This document shows positions 1 to 6,575 of a stretch of DNA of 7,805 nt, in pieces. The notes under the pieces are model-generated. The model was not told where the DNA came from. It did not search any database and worked only from the letters and a program-made list of their open reading frames with translations. The DNA is from Actinomycetota bacterium (GTDB lineage Bacteria; Actinomycetota; Humimicrobiia; Humimicrobiales; Humimicrobiaceae). How positions within the stretch are numbered: the stretch's first letter is position 1; each line of letters starts with the position of its first letter. The DNA lies in the NCBI GenBank assembly GCA_016870675.1, contig VGAU01000075.1, positions 1 through 7,805 on the forward strand, read 5' to 3'. The translations under genes were made by a program, and so were the position numbers.

Positions 1-771
1 CATGACGATTTCTACTTCATGGTCATCAACTTTGTTTTTTATGTATATAACTTTTTTATGTAAAACATCTTTTTTCTCACATAAATATTTTACAAAATCA
101 ACTATTCCGCCTTCATATTGATATATTTCTTTCTTTTCAGATTCCACTCTTGCATCTACCAGAGTAATCTTTAAACCCTTATTCAGAAAAGCCATTTCTT
201 TCATCCTGCTTGCCAGTATCTCGAATTTATAATCTATATCTTCAAATATTTCCCTATCAGGATAAAAAGTAATTGCAGTACCGTGAGTTTGAGTTTTTTC
301 ACCTTTTATAAGACCGGTAACCGGTTCCCCTCTTTTGTAATCCTGCTTGTAAATGTGCCCGTCTCTTCTTACTTCTGCACTCAGCTTTTCCGAGAGAGCA
401 TTTACCACAGAAACTCCAACACCATGCAGCCCGCCTGAAACTTTATATCCTTCTCCACCAAATTTTGCACCAGCATGTAATTTGGTAAGAACTATTTCCA
501 CTGCAGGCTTGTTAAATTTCTCGACCTTCTTTACCGGTATTCCTCTACCATTATCCACTACAGTGACAGAATTATCCTTTTTTAATACAACCAGCACATT
601 ATCACAAAATCCTGCCATGGCTTCGTCAATACTATTGTCTATCACCTCATAAATAAGATGGTGCAGACCTCTGGAGCTTGTAGAACCGATATACATACTT
701 GGCCTTTTTCTAACTGCAGAAAGACCTTCTAAGACTGTTATATCTTTAGCGTCATAACTTGATTTTTTCAA
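1..771 (-). CDS. gyrB: DNA gyrase subunit B, N-terminal part (runs off the window)
   Basis: GyrB is the ATPase subunit of the type II topoisomerase that introduces negative supercoils. The window holds the first 257 codons of an expected ~630-640; the 3' end lies beyond base 1. My translation shows the whole GHKL ATPase domain: RKRPSMYIGS (21-30), the catalytic/Mg-binding segment EVIDNSIDEAMAG (Glu42, Asn46), DNGRGIP (73-79), the ATP lid AKFGGEGYKVSGGLHGVG (102-119) and THGT (162-165), followed by the start of the transducer domain. Numbering matches E. coli GyrB at Glu42, Asn46 and Thr165. The start is TTG (771-769): it has a good ribosome binding site, and the first in-frame ATG falls inside the conserved PSMYIG motif. 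GyrB is preferred over ParE because of the recF/DUF721 neighbourhood, which is typical for gyrB. Lys142 sits where coumarin-binding Arg136 is found in E. coli. It is separated from the upstream gene by 207 nt with its own promoter. Confidence 0.97.
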   Translation of the reverse strand, partial: MKKSSYDAKDITVLEGLSAVRKRPSMYIGSTSSRGLHHLIYEVIDNSIDEAMAGFCDNVLVVLKKDNSVTVVDNGRGIPVKKVEKFNKPAVEIVLTKLHAGAKFGGEGYKVSGGLHGVGVSVVNALSEKLSAEVRRDGHIYKQDYKRGEPVTGLIKGEKTQTHGTAITFYPDREIFEDIDYKFEILASRMKEMAFLNKGLKITLVDARVESEKKEIYQYEGGIVDFVKYLCEKKDVLHKKVIYIKNKVDDHEVEIVM

Positions 772-777
772 AAAAAT

Positions 778-784
778 CTCCTTT
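778..784 (-). promoter_or_regulatory. Ribosome binding site deciding the gyrB TTG start
   Basis: On the minus strand AAAGGAG lies 6 nt before the TTG at 771-769. This strong Shine-Dalgarno supports a non-ATG start for gyrB; no other start codon in this frame has one. Confidence 0.8.
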
Positions 785-816
785 AAACTTTAAAATTTCC
801 TTTTTAAAATATGGAT

Positions 817-865
817 AAAGGGCAATAAGTAAACACCAAAACCACCTTGATACCCATTACCCTTT
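817..865 (-). repeat. Imperfect 15-bp inverted repeat in the gyrB leader
   Basis: The + strand arms are 817-831 (AAAGGGCAATAAGTA) and 851-865 (TACCCATTACCCTTT), separated by 19 nt. As minus-strand RNA they would form ten pairs with one U-G wobble, then GGGUA against UACUU with two more wobbles. The stem lies in the predicted gyrB 5' leader, between the promoter at 931-939 and the start at 771. It is not followed by a clear T-run on the minus strand, so it does not look like an intrinsic terminator. It could be a leader hairpin or, as DNA, two facing copies of a GGGYAAT half-site. Function unknown. Confidence 0.5.
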
Positions 866-930
866 CTGGTTTTAAATATAAATATTTTTTCAAAAATATC
901 CTGCGATTTTATTAATTCTAGACTTTAAAT

Positions 931-939
931 ATTATACCA
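931..939 (-). promoter_or_regulatory. Probable gyrB promoter (extended -10)
   Basis: The minus strand reads TGGTATAAT, a perfect extended -10 (TGn plus TATAAT at 936-931). No good TTGACA is found 16-18 nt upstream (the position reads GGGCAA), which is tolerated with an extended -10. Transcription would begin near 924 and give a leader of about 150 nt before gyrB, so gyrB can be expressed apart from recF. Confidence 0.6.
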
Positions 940-946
940 TATTTTA

Positions 947-960
947 GGGTAAATTTGCCC
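947..960. promoter_or_regulatory. Operator-like palindrome over the gyrB -35 region
   Basis: GGGTAAATTTGCCC is a 14-bp dyad with one T/C asymmetry. Imperfect symmetry continues outward into flanking ATTTT/AAAAT. It covers the position where the -35 of the gyrB promoter would lie. The dyad has almost no loop, so a DNA-binding site is more likely than an RNA terminator for the upstream gene. The half-site GGGYAAW recurs in the inverted repeat at 817-865. The binding protein is unknown. Confidence 0.4.
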
Positions 961-978
961 AAAATAGGCTGAAGAATT

Positions 979-1278
979 TCAAAGATTTTGCTTGAATCTT
1001 ATACTACTGACTACTTCTTCTCCAATAAAGGAATTTATCTTTTCGATCAATTGATTGGACATAAGACTTAGTTCATTTGCCCAGGTAGAAGTGGTAACAG
1101 ATACATATAATACACTTCTGATTATTCTTTTAGGTTTTGCTTTTTTATTTATGTCAGCCCCAACAATTTCTTCCCAGCAGTTAAAGATATTGGATATATT
1201 TAATTTTTTCCTCATATTCAAATTTTCTATAACATCCCCGATTATACTTCCAATATCTTCAAACTCTTTCATAATCAT
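979..1278 (-). CDS. DUF721 (DciA-like) family protein
   Basis: A 99-residue protein with the DUF721 signature: NCWEEIVGADINKKAKP (about 33-49), then L-x-V-x-V-T-T-S-x-WANEL (about 57-71) and a C-terminal segment ending in VVSSIRF. DUF721 proteins are small and often sit between recF and gyrB. The better studied member DciA loads or activates the replicative helicase in bacteria lacking DnaC/DnaI-type loaders. A similar role here is inferred from family and position. The start is ATG 1278-1276 or the second ATG two codons later (MIM); neither has a clear Shine-Dalgarno. It starts 15 nt after the recF stop, so it is probably translated from the recF mRNA. The stop is TGA at 981-979. Confidence 0.88.
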   Translation of the reverse strand: MIMKEFEDIGSIIGDVIENLNMRKKLNISNIFNCWEEIVGADINKKAKPKRIIRSVLYVSVTTSTWANELSLMSNQLIEKINSFIGEEVVSSIRFKQNL

Positions 1279-1293
1279 ATTATATGTTACAGC

Positions 1294-2478
1294 CTATAAA
1301 TCTGAAACTGCAATTTTGTTATCTTTAATTAAAAGCTTATTTCCAAATTCCAGATCCAGTTTATCAAGATAACTAATATTTGTAGTGGTTACAAAAGTCT
1401 GAAACCTGTCACTTACAGCTTTTACCAGTAATTTTCTTCTTTCTATATCAAGTTCAGAAAATACATCATCCAGAAGAAGGATGGGATCTTTTTTTATTTT
1501 TTTTCTCAAGATGTCCAATTCACAAAGTTTTAAACTTATTGAAGCAACCCTTTGCTGACCCTGAGAACCAAAGGACCTTATATTTTTACCGTTTAGCAAA
1601 ATTACAAAATCATCTCTATGTGGTCCAACCGTTGTGGTTTTATACAACAGGTCTTTTTGGAGGCTTTCCGTTAATTTACGGTAAAATATATCCTTCAAGT
1701 TATTTTCTATAAAATTTTCTTTTTTATAACTTTTTACATTAAAATAACCAGTATATTCATCCGGGTTATCCCCCCTATCCCAGCTGAACACGTAAAACAG
1801 GTCTACTTTAACTCCCTTAAAGAAGCTATTTACGTAACTTTTAAATTCATCCCTGAATTCAGCTAACAGTCTGTATCTCTTTTCTATTATATCAGTACCA
1901 TACCTGACAATATTATCATTCCACACTTCCAGTGTAGAATTACTGGCCGCATTTTTTCTCCCGCTTATACTTTTTATCAGACTGCTCCTCTGGATAAGTA
2001 TTTTCTGATACTGCAGTCGCTGTCTGTAATACTGCTTATCTAACTTCTCAAGTATACAGTCAAGGAAATTTCTCCTGTCTGAAGGGCCCGATTTTACAAT
2101 TTTTAAATCATCAGGAGAAAATATAACTGAGGGAAGTATTGATATAAAATCCGATTTTTTCCTCTGGTATATTTTATTGACTCTGATTTTAATATTATTA
2201 TCTTTCCGCAGCTCTACTTCCATAAGATGATCCATTCCGTTATTTTTTTCAGAGCCAATTAAAGCTTTTATTATAGAATAATCACTGCCCCACTTAATAA
2301 TTTCATCCTGGCTGTAAGTCCTGTGAGACCTGCCTGTGGATAAATAATATATGGATTCCAGTAGGTTAGTTTTACCATTACCATTATTGCCCAGGATAAG
2401 AATGGTATTTTTGTCAAAATTTAAATTGACATGGCTGTAATTCCTGTAATTTTTTAATTCTAATTTCTTTAAATACAC
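1294..2478 (-). CDS. recF: DNA replication and repair protein RecF
   Basis: RecF is an SMC-like ATPase that, with RecO and RecR, helps load RecA at single-strand gaps and stalled forks. The 394-residue protein has the Walker A GNNGNGKT (30-37) followed by NLLES, the ABC signature SQGQQR (about 305-310) and the Walker B LLLDDVFSELD (about 334-344). The N-terminus MYLKKLELKNYRNY matches the usual RecF beginning and fixes the GTG start (2478-2476), although the Shine-Dalgarno is poor (only a distant AGAG). Length is slightly above the family norm (about 360-375). It is followed 15 nt later by the DUF721 gene. A TATAAT lies 28 nt upstream of the start. In many bacteria recF is preceded by dnaA-dnaN; here it is the first gene of its unit, and a divergent redox operon lies upstream. 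Confidence 0.96.
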   Translation of the reverse strand: MYLKKLELKNYRNYSHVNLNFDKNTILILGNNGNGKTNLLESIYYLSTGRSHRTYSQDEIIKWGSDYSIIKALIGSEKNNGMDHLMEVELRKDNNIKIRVNKIYQRKKSDFISILPSVIFSPDDLKIVKSGPSDRRNFLDCILEKLDKQYYRQRLQYQKILIQRSSLIKSISGRKNAASNSTLEVWNDNIVRYGTDIIEKRYRLLAEFRDEFKSYVNSFFKGVKVDLFYVFSWDRGDNPDEYTGYFNVKSYKKENFIENNLKDIFYRKLTESLQKDLLYKTTTVGPHRDDFVILLNGKNIRSFGSQGQQRVASISLKLCELDILRKKIKKDPILLLDDVFSELDIERRKLLVKAVSDRFQTFVTTTNISYLDKLDLEFGNKLLIKDNKIAVSDL

Positions 2479-2506
2479 TATGCTGTTATAAATTCTCTAA
2501 CACTTT

Positions 2507-2512
2507 ATTATA
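2507..2512 (-). promoter_or_regulatory. Possible -10 element of recF
   Basis: The minus strand carries a perfect TATAAT at 2512-2507, placing a start near 2500 and giving a leader of about 22 nt before the recF GTG. The -35 is poor (AGGTAA at 17-nt spacing). In such AT-rich DNA a lone TATAAT can be chance, but position and distance fit. Confidence 0.4.
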
Positions 2513-2617
2513 AAATGCTTGTATAATTTTTACCTTATTTTAAAAACACTATCTTTTTAATATGAGAAATATATTTTTAAATTTCCCATATTTAATACTT
2601 CAAATAATATCATTTAT

Positions 2618-2635
2618 GAGTTAAAACTTTAACTT
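2618..2635. promoter_or_regulatory. Rex-like operator candidate (GTTAA-N4-TTAAC)
   Basis: Sequence 2619-2634, AGTTAAAACTTTAACT, is a perfect 7-bp inverted repeat with a 2-nt centre. Its core GTTAA-N4-TTAAC equals the inner part of the low-GC anaerobe form of the Rex site (TTGTTAA-N4-TTAACAA); the outer two bases on each side do not match. Rex is an NADH/NAD+-sensing repressor that controls fermentation and redox genes, which would suit the operon starting at 2842. However, the site is about 130 bp upstream of the best -10 for that operon and overlaps no -10 I can identify. In AT-rich DNA such palindromes also arise by chance. Confidence 0.35.
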
Positions 2636-2764
2636 GTTATCTAAGCCTGATTTCTTACAGTTAACTTACCTCCAAATATAGAATATAGATTATATTTTAA
2701 GGCGAAAGTTCTAAAAAATCACTAACCCTTATATGTTACAATTATTAAAAATATTCTTTTATTC

Positions 2765-2773
2765 TGTTATAAT
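2765..2773 (+). promoter_or_regulatory. Probable promoter of the redox/formate dehydrogenase operon (extended -10)
   Basis: TGTTATAAT is a perfect extended -10 (TG-n-TATAAT). There is no recognisable -35 at 16-18 nt. Transcription would begin near 2780 and give a leader of about 60 nt to the ATG at 2842. The three rightward genes that follow have gaps of 60 and 17 nt without an obvious terminator, so this promoter probably serves all of them. Confidence 0.6.
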
Positions 2774-2841
2774 CTTTAAAAATAAATTTAAGGTAAAGTT
2801 TTCCTGAAACATTATTTTTAGTTTTCTTAGAAAGGAATACA

Positions 2842-3336
2842 ATGCGGATTGCAGATCTATCCAAACATGAATTACAGCCTGAAGAAGTAAAAAGAATTGA
2901 TGAAATAATAAAAAAATATAAGGGTAAAAAGGGAGCATTAATTCCAATTCTACAGAAAATTCAGAAAGACATCGGTTTTATACCAGTGGAAGCCCAGAGA
3001 AAAGTGGCAAAAATGTTAGGTATTCCTGAAAAGGATGTTTATGGAGTGTCTACCTTTTATTCTTTTTTTTCAATGATTCCAAGGGGCAGAAACAATATAA
3101 GAGCTTGTCTTGGTACTGCATGTTTTGTCAAAGGTGGTAAAAAAATAGTTGACAGGATTATAAAAGAACTTGGAATTGAGCCAGGTCAAACTACAGCTGA
3201 CAGGGAGTATTCGCTTCAGGTTAACCGATGCTTTGGTGCCTGTGGTCTTGCACCAATAATTGTAATTAATGATAAGCTCTACCAGAAGGTAAACCCTGAA
3301 GAAGTTATGGATATAATTTATTCTTGTAAAAAATAA
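2842..3336 (+). CDS. nuoE: NuoE/HydC-type [2Fe-2S] subunit of an NAD(P)-linked oxidoreductase
   Basis: This 164-residue protein is a full-length member of the 24-kDa family: NuoE of complex I, HydC of bifurcating [FeFe] hydrogenases, and the small subunit of NAD-linked formate dehydrogenases. It has an N-terminal helical bundle (about 10-75, with GALIPILQKIQKDIGFIP and the YGVSTFYSFF segment) and a C-terminal thioredoxin-like ferredoxin fold. The four cluster cysteines are Cys89 and Cys94 (ACLGTAC) and Cys130 and Cys134 (NRCFGAC). In this family the cluster lies next to the FMN of the NuoF partner, which is encoded directly downstream. The ATG is supported by AAAGGA 5 nt upstream. No transmembrane segment is seen, so the protein is expected to be cytoplasmic. 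The choice between hydrogenase and formate dehydrogenase function comes from the third gene of the operon, a formate dehydrogenase; no hydrogenase is present in the window. Confidence 0.93.
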   Translation: MRIADLSKHELQPEEVKRIDEIIKKYKGKKGALIPILQKIQKDIGFIPVEAQRKVAKMLGIPEKDVYGVSTFYSFFSMIPRGRNNIRACLGTACFVKGGKKIVDRIIKELGIEPGQTTADREYSLQVNRCFGACGLAPIIVINDKLYQKVNPEEVMDIIYSCKK

Positions 3337-3382
3337 AATTTTACCTGTTTTATTATTATCATACTGTTACCTTTAAGAAACG

Positions 3383-3387
3383 AAGGG
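3383..3387 (+). promoter_or_regulatory. Ribosome binding site for the TTG start of the fusion gene
   Basis: AAGGG lies 9 nt before the TTG at 3397. The 60-nt gap after the upstream stop has no better start in this frame, so TTG is accepted although non-ATG. Confidence 0.55.
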
Positions 3388-3396
3388 ATTAGACAA

Positions 3397-6300
3397 TTGG
3401 ATAGAAAACTCTTAAAAATAAGAACAAAAGAGGAACTTACCAGTATTAAGGAAGAAGTAAGCAGAAAAAAAGTATTAAATAGTAAGGGGAAAAAATATAG
3501 AATAACTGTTCATCTTGGAACTTGCGGTATAGCTTCAGGGGCAGAAACAATAATAGACTCAGTTAAAGAGGAAGTAGCTTCTAGAAAACGCAGTGATATT
3601 GAATTTACTACTTCCGGATGTGTGGGGTTTTGTGCTCTTGAACCCATGCTAACTGTTGAATCATATAACTTATCCTCTGTTATGTACTATAGTCTTGATA
3701 AGGATAAGGTAAAAATATTGTTTAAAAATCATATAGATCAAGGAAAAATAGCAGAAGAATTAAATCCCATAACAGCAGATTCTGAGCTGGCAGACTTTTA
3801 TAGATATCAGGAGTCAAGGGTTTTAAGAAACAGGGGCAAAATTGACCCTTTTAAAATTGAGGATTATATTGAAAAAAACGGCTACTTTGGTCTGGCCCGA
3901 GCTATTGAGATTGGCGACCCTGAAAAGATTATTAAAACTATTTCTGAATCAGGCTTAAGGGGACGTGGGGGTGCAGGTTTTCCAACAGGCAAGAAATGGG
4001 AATTCTGTAAAAATGCTCATTCCAGAAGCGGGATTAAGTATGTAATATGCAACGGTGATGAAGGAGACCCTGGTGCTTTTATGGACAGAAACTTGCTTGA
4101 ATCTGATCCACATTCTGTCCTTGAAGGAATGCTGATATCAGCTCTGGCTATTAGTTCAAATAAAGGTTACCTGTATGTAAGAACAGAATATCCTCTTGCA
4201 GTACGGACTGTGAAACATGCAATAAAACAGGCAAAAGATTATGGACTGATAGGGAAAAACATATTGGGCAGCAGCTTTGATTTTGATGTTGAAATATATC
4301 AAGGCGCAGGTGCATTTGTATGTGGTGAAGAAACTGCACTTATACAATCAATTGAGGGAAAAAGAGGAATGCCCAAACCAAAACCGCCATTTCCTGCAAA
4401 TGAGGGACTTTATGGAATGCCTACGCTTATAAATAATGTTGAAACATTTTCAAACATTCCTCAGATAATATTAAATGGAGCACAGTGGTTTAATAGTATT
4501 GGATCTGCAACAAGCAAAGGCACGAAAATATTTGCCCTGGCAGGGGCTGCAAATAATGTTGGCCTTGTTGAAGTCCCGATGGGTATGACCTTAAGAGATA
4601 TCATTTATAAAATTGGTGGCGGGATAGCAGGAGGGAAAAAGTTTAAAGCTGTGCAACTTGGAGGACCGTCTGGAGGATGTATTCCTGAAAAATTCCTTGA
4701 TATTCCTGTGGACTATGAGAAAGTGAAAGAAGTTGGTGCAATAATGGGCTCAGGCGGGATGATAGTTTTAGATGAGGATACTTGTATGGTAGACCTTTCA
4801 AGATATTTCATGGATTTCATTCAAGAAGAATCCTGTGGGCAGTGTGTACCATGCAGAATTGGTACTAAAAGGATGCTAGAAATACTAGAAAGAATTACTA
4901 AAGGAGAAGGAGAAAAAGGAGATATTGAAAAATTAGAGAAATTAGGTTGTATGATAAAAGAGACATCACTTTGTGGCTTAGGACAAACTGCTCCTAATCC
5001 TGTTATTAACACCATTTGCTATTTCCGCGACGAGTACGAAGCGCATGTGAAATATAAAAGATGCCCGGCTGTTACATGCAAAGAGATAATTTCATCGCCA
5101 TGCCAGCACGTCTGCCCAATTGATACAGAGACTTCAGTTTATATATCTCTAATTGCTAAAAGACATTTTAAGGAAGCATTTGATATAATTCTTAAAGATA
5201 ATCCCCTGCCGTCTGTTTGTGCAAGAGTATGTCACCATCCCTGTGAATCAAAGTGCCTGGCTGGTAAATGGGGAAGTCCGATTGCTATCAAGACACTCAA
5301 GAAGTTTGTTACTGAATATGCATTAAAAGCAGGAATATACACTAAACCAAAAAAAGAGCAAAAAACGGGCGGAGAAAAGATTGTAATAATCGGTTCAGGG
5401 CCAGCTGGTCTTATGGCTGGTTATAGACTTGCTAACAAAGGATATGATGTTACTATTTTTGAAGAATTAGATTTTCCGGGTGGGGCATTAACTGCTTGCA
5501 TACCAGAATACAGATTGCCCAGGGATGTGCTTAATATTGATATAGAAAATATTAAAAACGCAGGCGTAAAAATTAAAACAAATACCAGAATAGGAAAAGA
5601 TATACCATTCAGTGAGCTTTTAAACAGTTATAAAGCTGTATTTATAGCTACAGGAGCCCATAAATCGCGAAGGTTACATATTTCAAATGAAGATGCAGAG
5701 GGTGTCATGGATGCTATGGAATTTCTAAGAGATATAAATAGTAATAAAAAGGTTAATATAGGCAAAAATATTGGAATTATTGGTGGTGGTAATGCTGCCA
5801 TAGATGCAGCCAGGGTTGTAGTCAGAATCAAAGATTGTAATAAAGTTCTTATAATCTATAGGAGGACAAGAAAAGAAATGCCAGCATTCGAGGAGGAAAT
5901 AAGTGCTGCTGTCGATGAAGGGGTTGAAATTCAATTCCTGACAGCTCCCACTAAGATAATAACCAAAAATGGAAAGATTACAGGGGTTGAATGTACAAGA
6001 ATGAAGTTAGGAGAAATGGACAAAAATGGTAGAAGGAAACCCATTCCTATTGAAGGTTCTGAGTTTGTTATTAAACTGGATACCCTAATTGTAGCAATTG
6101 GAGAGGATCCTGATCTTAGTTTTCTTGATGAAAAGGAAATACAAGTTTCTAAAAGAGGTACAATAGTAGTATGCACGGAAACATTGGTTACAAATATTAA
6201 TGGAGTTTTCGCAGGTGGAGATGTTGTTACTGGTTCCAACACTGTAATAGATGCTATGTCGGCCGGGAAGGTTGCTGCTGAGATGATTGATAAATATATC

Positions 6301-6558
6301 AGAGGAAAAAATCTAGCCAGAGAATATAAACTAACCAGACCTTCGATGTATGTAGTACCCCCTGCTGAATTAGCAGAAAAAGATATAGAAGAAGCAGCAA
6401 GACCTATAATACCCTGTCTACCTATAAATCAGAGAATAAATAATTTTAATGAGGTTAATTTAAATATAACGGAAGAGTTAGCGGTAAGAGAAGCCAGACG
6501 CTGTCTCAGGTGTGACTTAGAGACTGAGGAAGGGGCAAAGGTAATAAGTGAAAAATAG
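3397..6558 (+). CDS. nuoF: Fusion of NuoF/HydB-type NADH dehydrogenase with GltD/NfnB-type NADPH:FAD oxidoreductase
   Basis: One continuous 1053-residue frame holds two redox modules. (1) A thioredoxin-like N-terminal domain (about 34-110) with Cys43, Cys75 and Cys79, only three cysteines of a [2Fe-2S] pattern. (2) The NuoF FMN/NADH core: GLRGRGGAGFPTGKKW (187-201), NGDEGDPGAFMDR (219-231), GAGAFVCGEETALIQSIEG (303-321), PFPANEGLYG (331-340). (3) An SLBB-like region (about 375-455), then the [4Fe-4S] site CGQCVPC (Cys480/483/486) with Cys526. (4) A GltD N-terminal double-cluster domain: Cys556, 561, 569, 573 and Cys608, 612, 616, 620. (5) An FAD fold GSGPAG (666-671); an NADPH-type fold GGGNAA (796-801) with YRRTRKEMPA (821-830), whose arginines typically hold the 2'-phosphate; and AGGD (939-942). 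(6) A C-terminal RCLRC (1035-1039). Expected cofactors are FMN, FAD, NADH, NADPH and four or so Fe-S clusters. It would be the electron hub between the small upstream subunit and the downstream formate dehydrogenase. The TTG start has AAGGG 9 nt upstream. The symbol covers only the N-terminal half. Confidence 0.93.
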   Translation: MDRKLLKIRTKEELTSIKEEVSRKKVLNSKGKKYRITVHLGTCGIASGAETIIDSVKEEVASRKRSDIEFTTSGCVGFCALEPMLTVESYNLSSVMYYSLDKDKVKILFKNHIDQGKIAEELNPITADSELADFYRYQESRVLRNRGKIDPFKIEDYIEKNGYFGLARAIEIGDPEKIIKTISESGLRGRGGAGFPTGKKWEFCKNAHSRSGIKYVICNGDEGDPGAFMDRNLLESDPHSVLEGMLISALAISSNKGYLYVRTEYPLAVRTVKHAIKQAKDYGLIGKNILGSSFDFDVEIYQGAGAFVCGEETALIQSIEGKRGMPKPKPPFPANEGLYGMPTLINNVETFSNIPQIILNGAQWFNSIGSATSKGTKIFALAGAANNVGLVEVPMGMTLRDIIYKIGGGIAGGKKFKAVQLGGPSGGCIPEKFLDIPVDYEKVKEVGAIMGSGGMIVLDEDTCMVDLSRYFMDFIQEESCGQCVPCRIGTKRMLEILERITKGEGEKGDIEKLEKLGCMIKETSLCGLGQTAPNPVINTICYFRDEYEAHVKYKRCPAVTCKEIISSPCQHVCPIDTETSVYISLIAKRHFKEAFDIILKDNPLPSVCARVCHHPCESKCLAGKWGSPIAIKTLKKFVTEYALKAGIYTKPKKEQKTGGEKIVIIGSGPAGLMAGYRLANKGYDVTIFEELDFPGGALTACIPEYRLPRDVLNIDIENIKNAGVKIKTNTRIGKDIPFSELLNSYKAVFIATGAHKSRRLHISNEDAEGVMDAMEFLRDINSNKKVNIGKNIGIIGGGNAAIDAARVVVRIKDCNKVLIIYRRTRKEMPAFEEEISAAVDEGVEIQFLTAPTKIITKNGKITGVECTRMKLGEMDKNGRRKPIPIEGSEFVIKLDTLIVAIGEDPDLSFLDEKEIQVSKRGTIVVCTETLVTNINGVFAGGDVVTGSNTVIDAMSAGKVAAEMIDKYIRGKNLAREYKLTRPSMYVVPPAELAEKDIEEAARPIIPCLPINQRINNFNEVNLNITEELAVREARRCLRCDLETEEGAKVISEK

Positions 6559-6575
6559 TACAATAGGGAGTTTAA

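Larger units (their letters stand above)
2479..2841. other. AT-rich divergent intergenic region between recF and the redox operon
   Basis: These 363 nt separate two divergent transcription units and contain no convincing gene on either strand. They hold a -10 for recF (2507-2512), an extended -10 for the rightward operon (2765-2773) and a Rex-like palindrome (2618-2635). A second minus-strand TATAAT (2694-2689) with GGAGGT just downstream (2673-2668) leads to no start codon. I see no tRNA, no CRISPR repeats, no DnaA-box cluster and no clear intrinsic terminator. Confidence 0.7.

Noticed and set aside
551..559. DnaA-box-like TTATCCACT, and TTATCCATA on the minus strand at 818-810
   Set aside because: These are two isolated 8/9 matches, one inside gyrB coding sequence. 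There is no cluster, so I do not call an origin.
353..652. Plus-strand frame of 99 codons, and a similar one at 1055-1372
   Set aside because: Both lie antisense to gyrB and to DUF721/recF, whose motifs are unmistakable. The Ser/Thr/Pro- and Leu/Phe-rich products are typical of shadow frames.
947..965. Dyad after the DUF721 gene as an intrinsic terminator
   Set aside because: The palindrome leaves almost no loop, the paired GC core is only 3-4 bp and no T-run follows on the minus strand. An operator is more plausible.
2522..2527. Plus-strand TATAAT upstream of the redox operon
   Set aside because: It has no -35 and would give a leader of over 300 nt. The extended -10 at 2765-2773 is a better candidate.
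2668..2694. Minus-strand TATAAT (2694-2689) followed by GGAGGT (2673-2668), as if a small gene began here
   Set aside because: No ATG, GTG or TTG follows at a usable distance and the frames close within a few codons (CTG TAA).
3370..3387. Small hairpin (CCTT/AAGG) that could hide the ribosome binding site of the fusion gene
   Set aside because: Only four pairs with a 9-nt loop; too weak to propose translational control.
5931..6242. Open reading frame of 103 codons on the minus strand inside the fusion gene
   Set aside because: It is antisense to the clearly conserved GltD-like region, has no ribosome binding site of note and resembles no family. Other frames at 4151-4347, 4821-5015 and 5628-5934 are rejected for the same reason.
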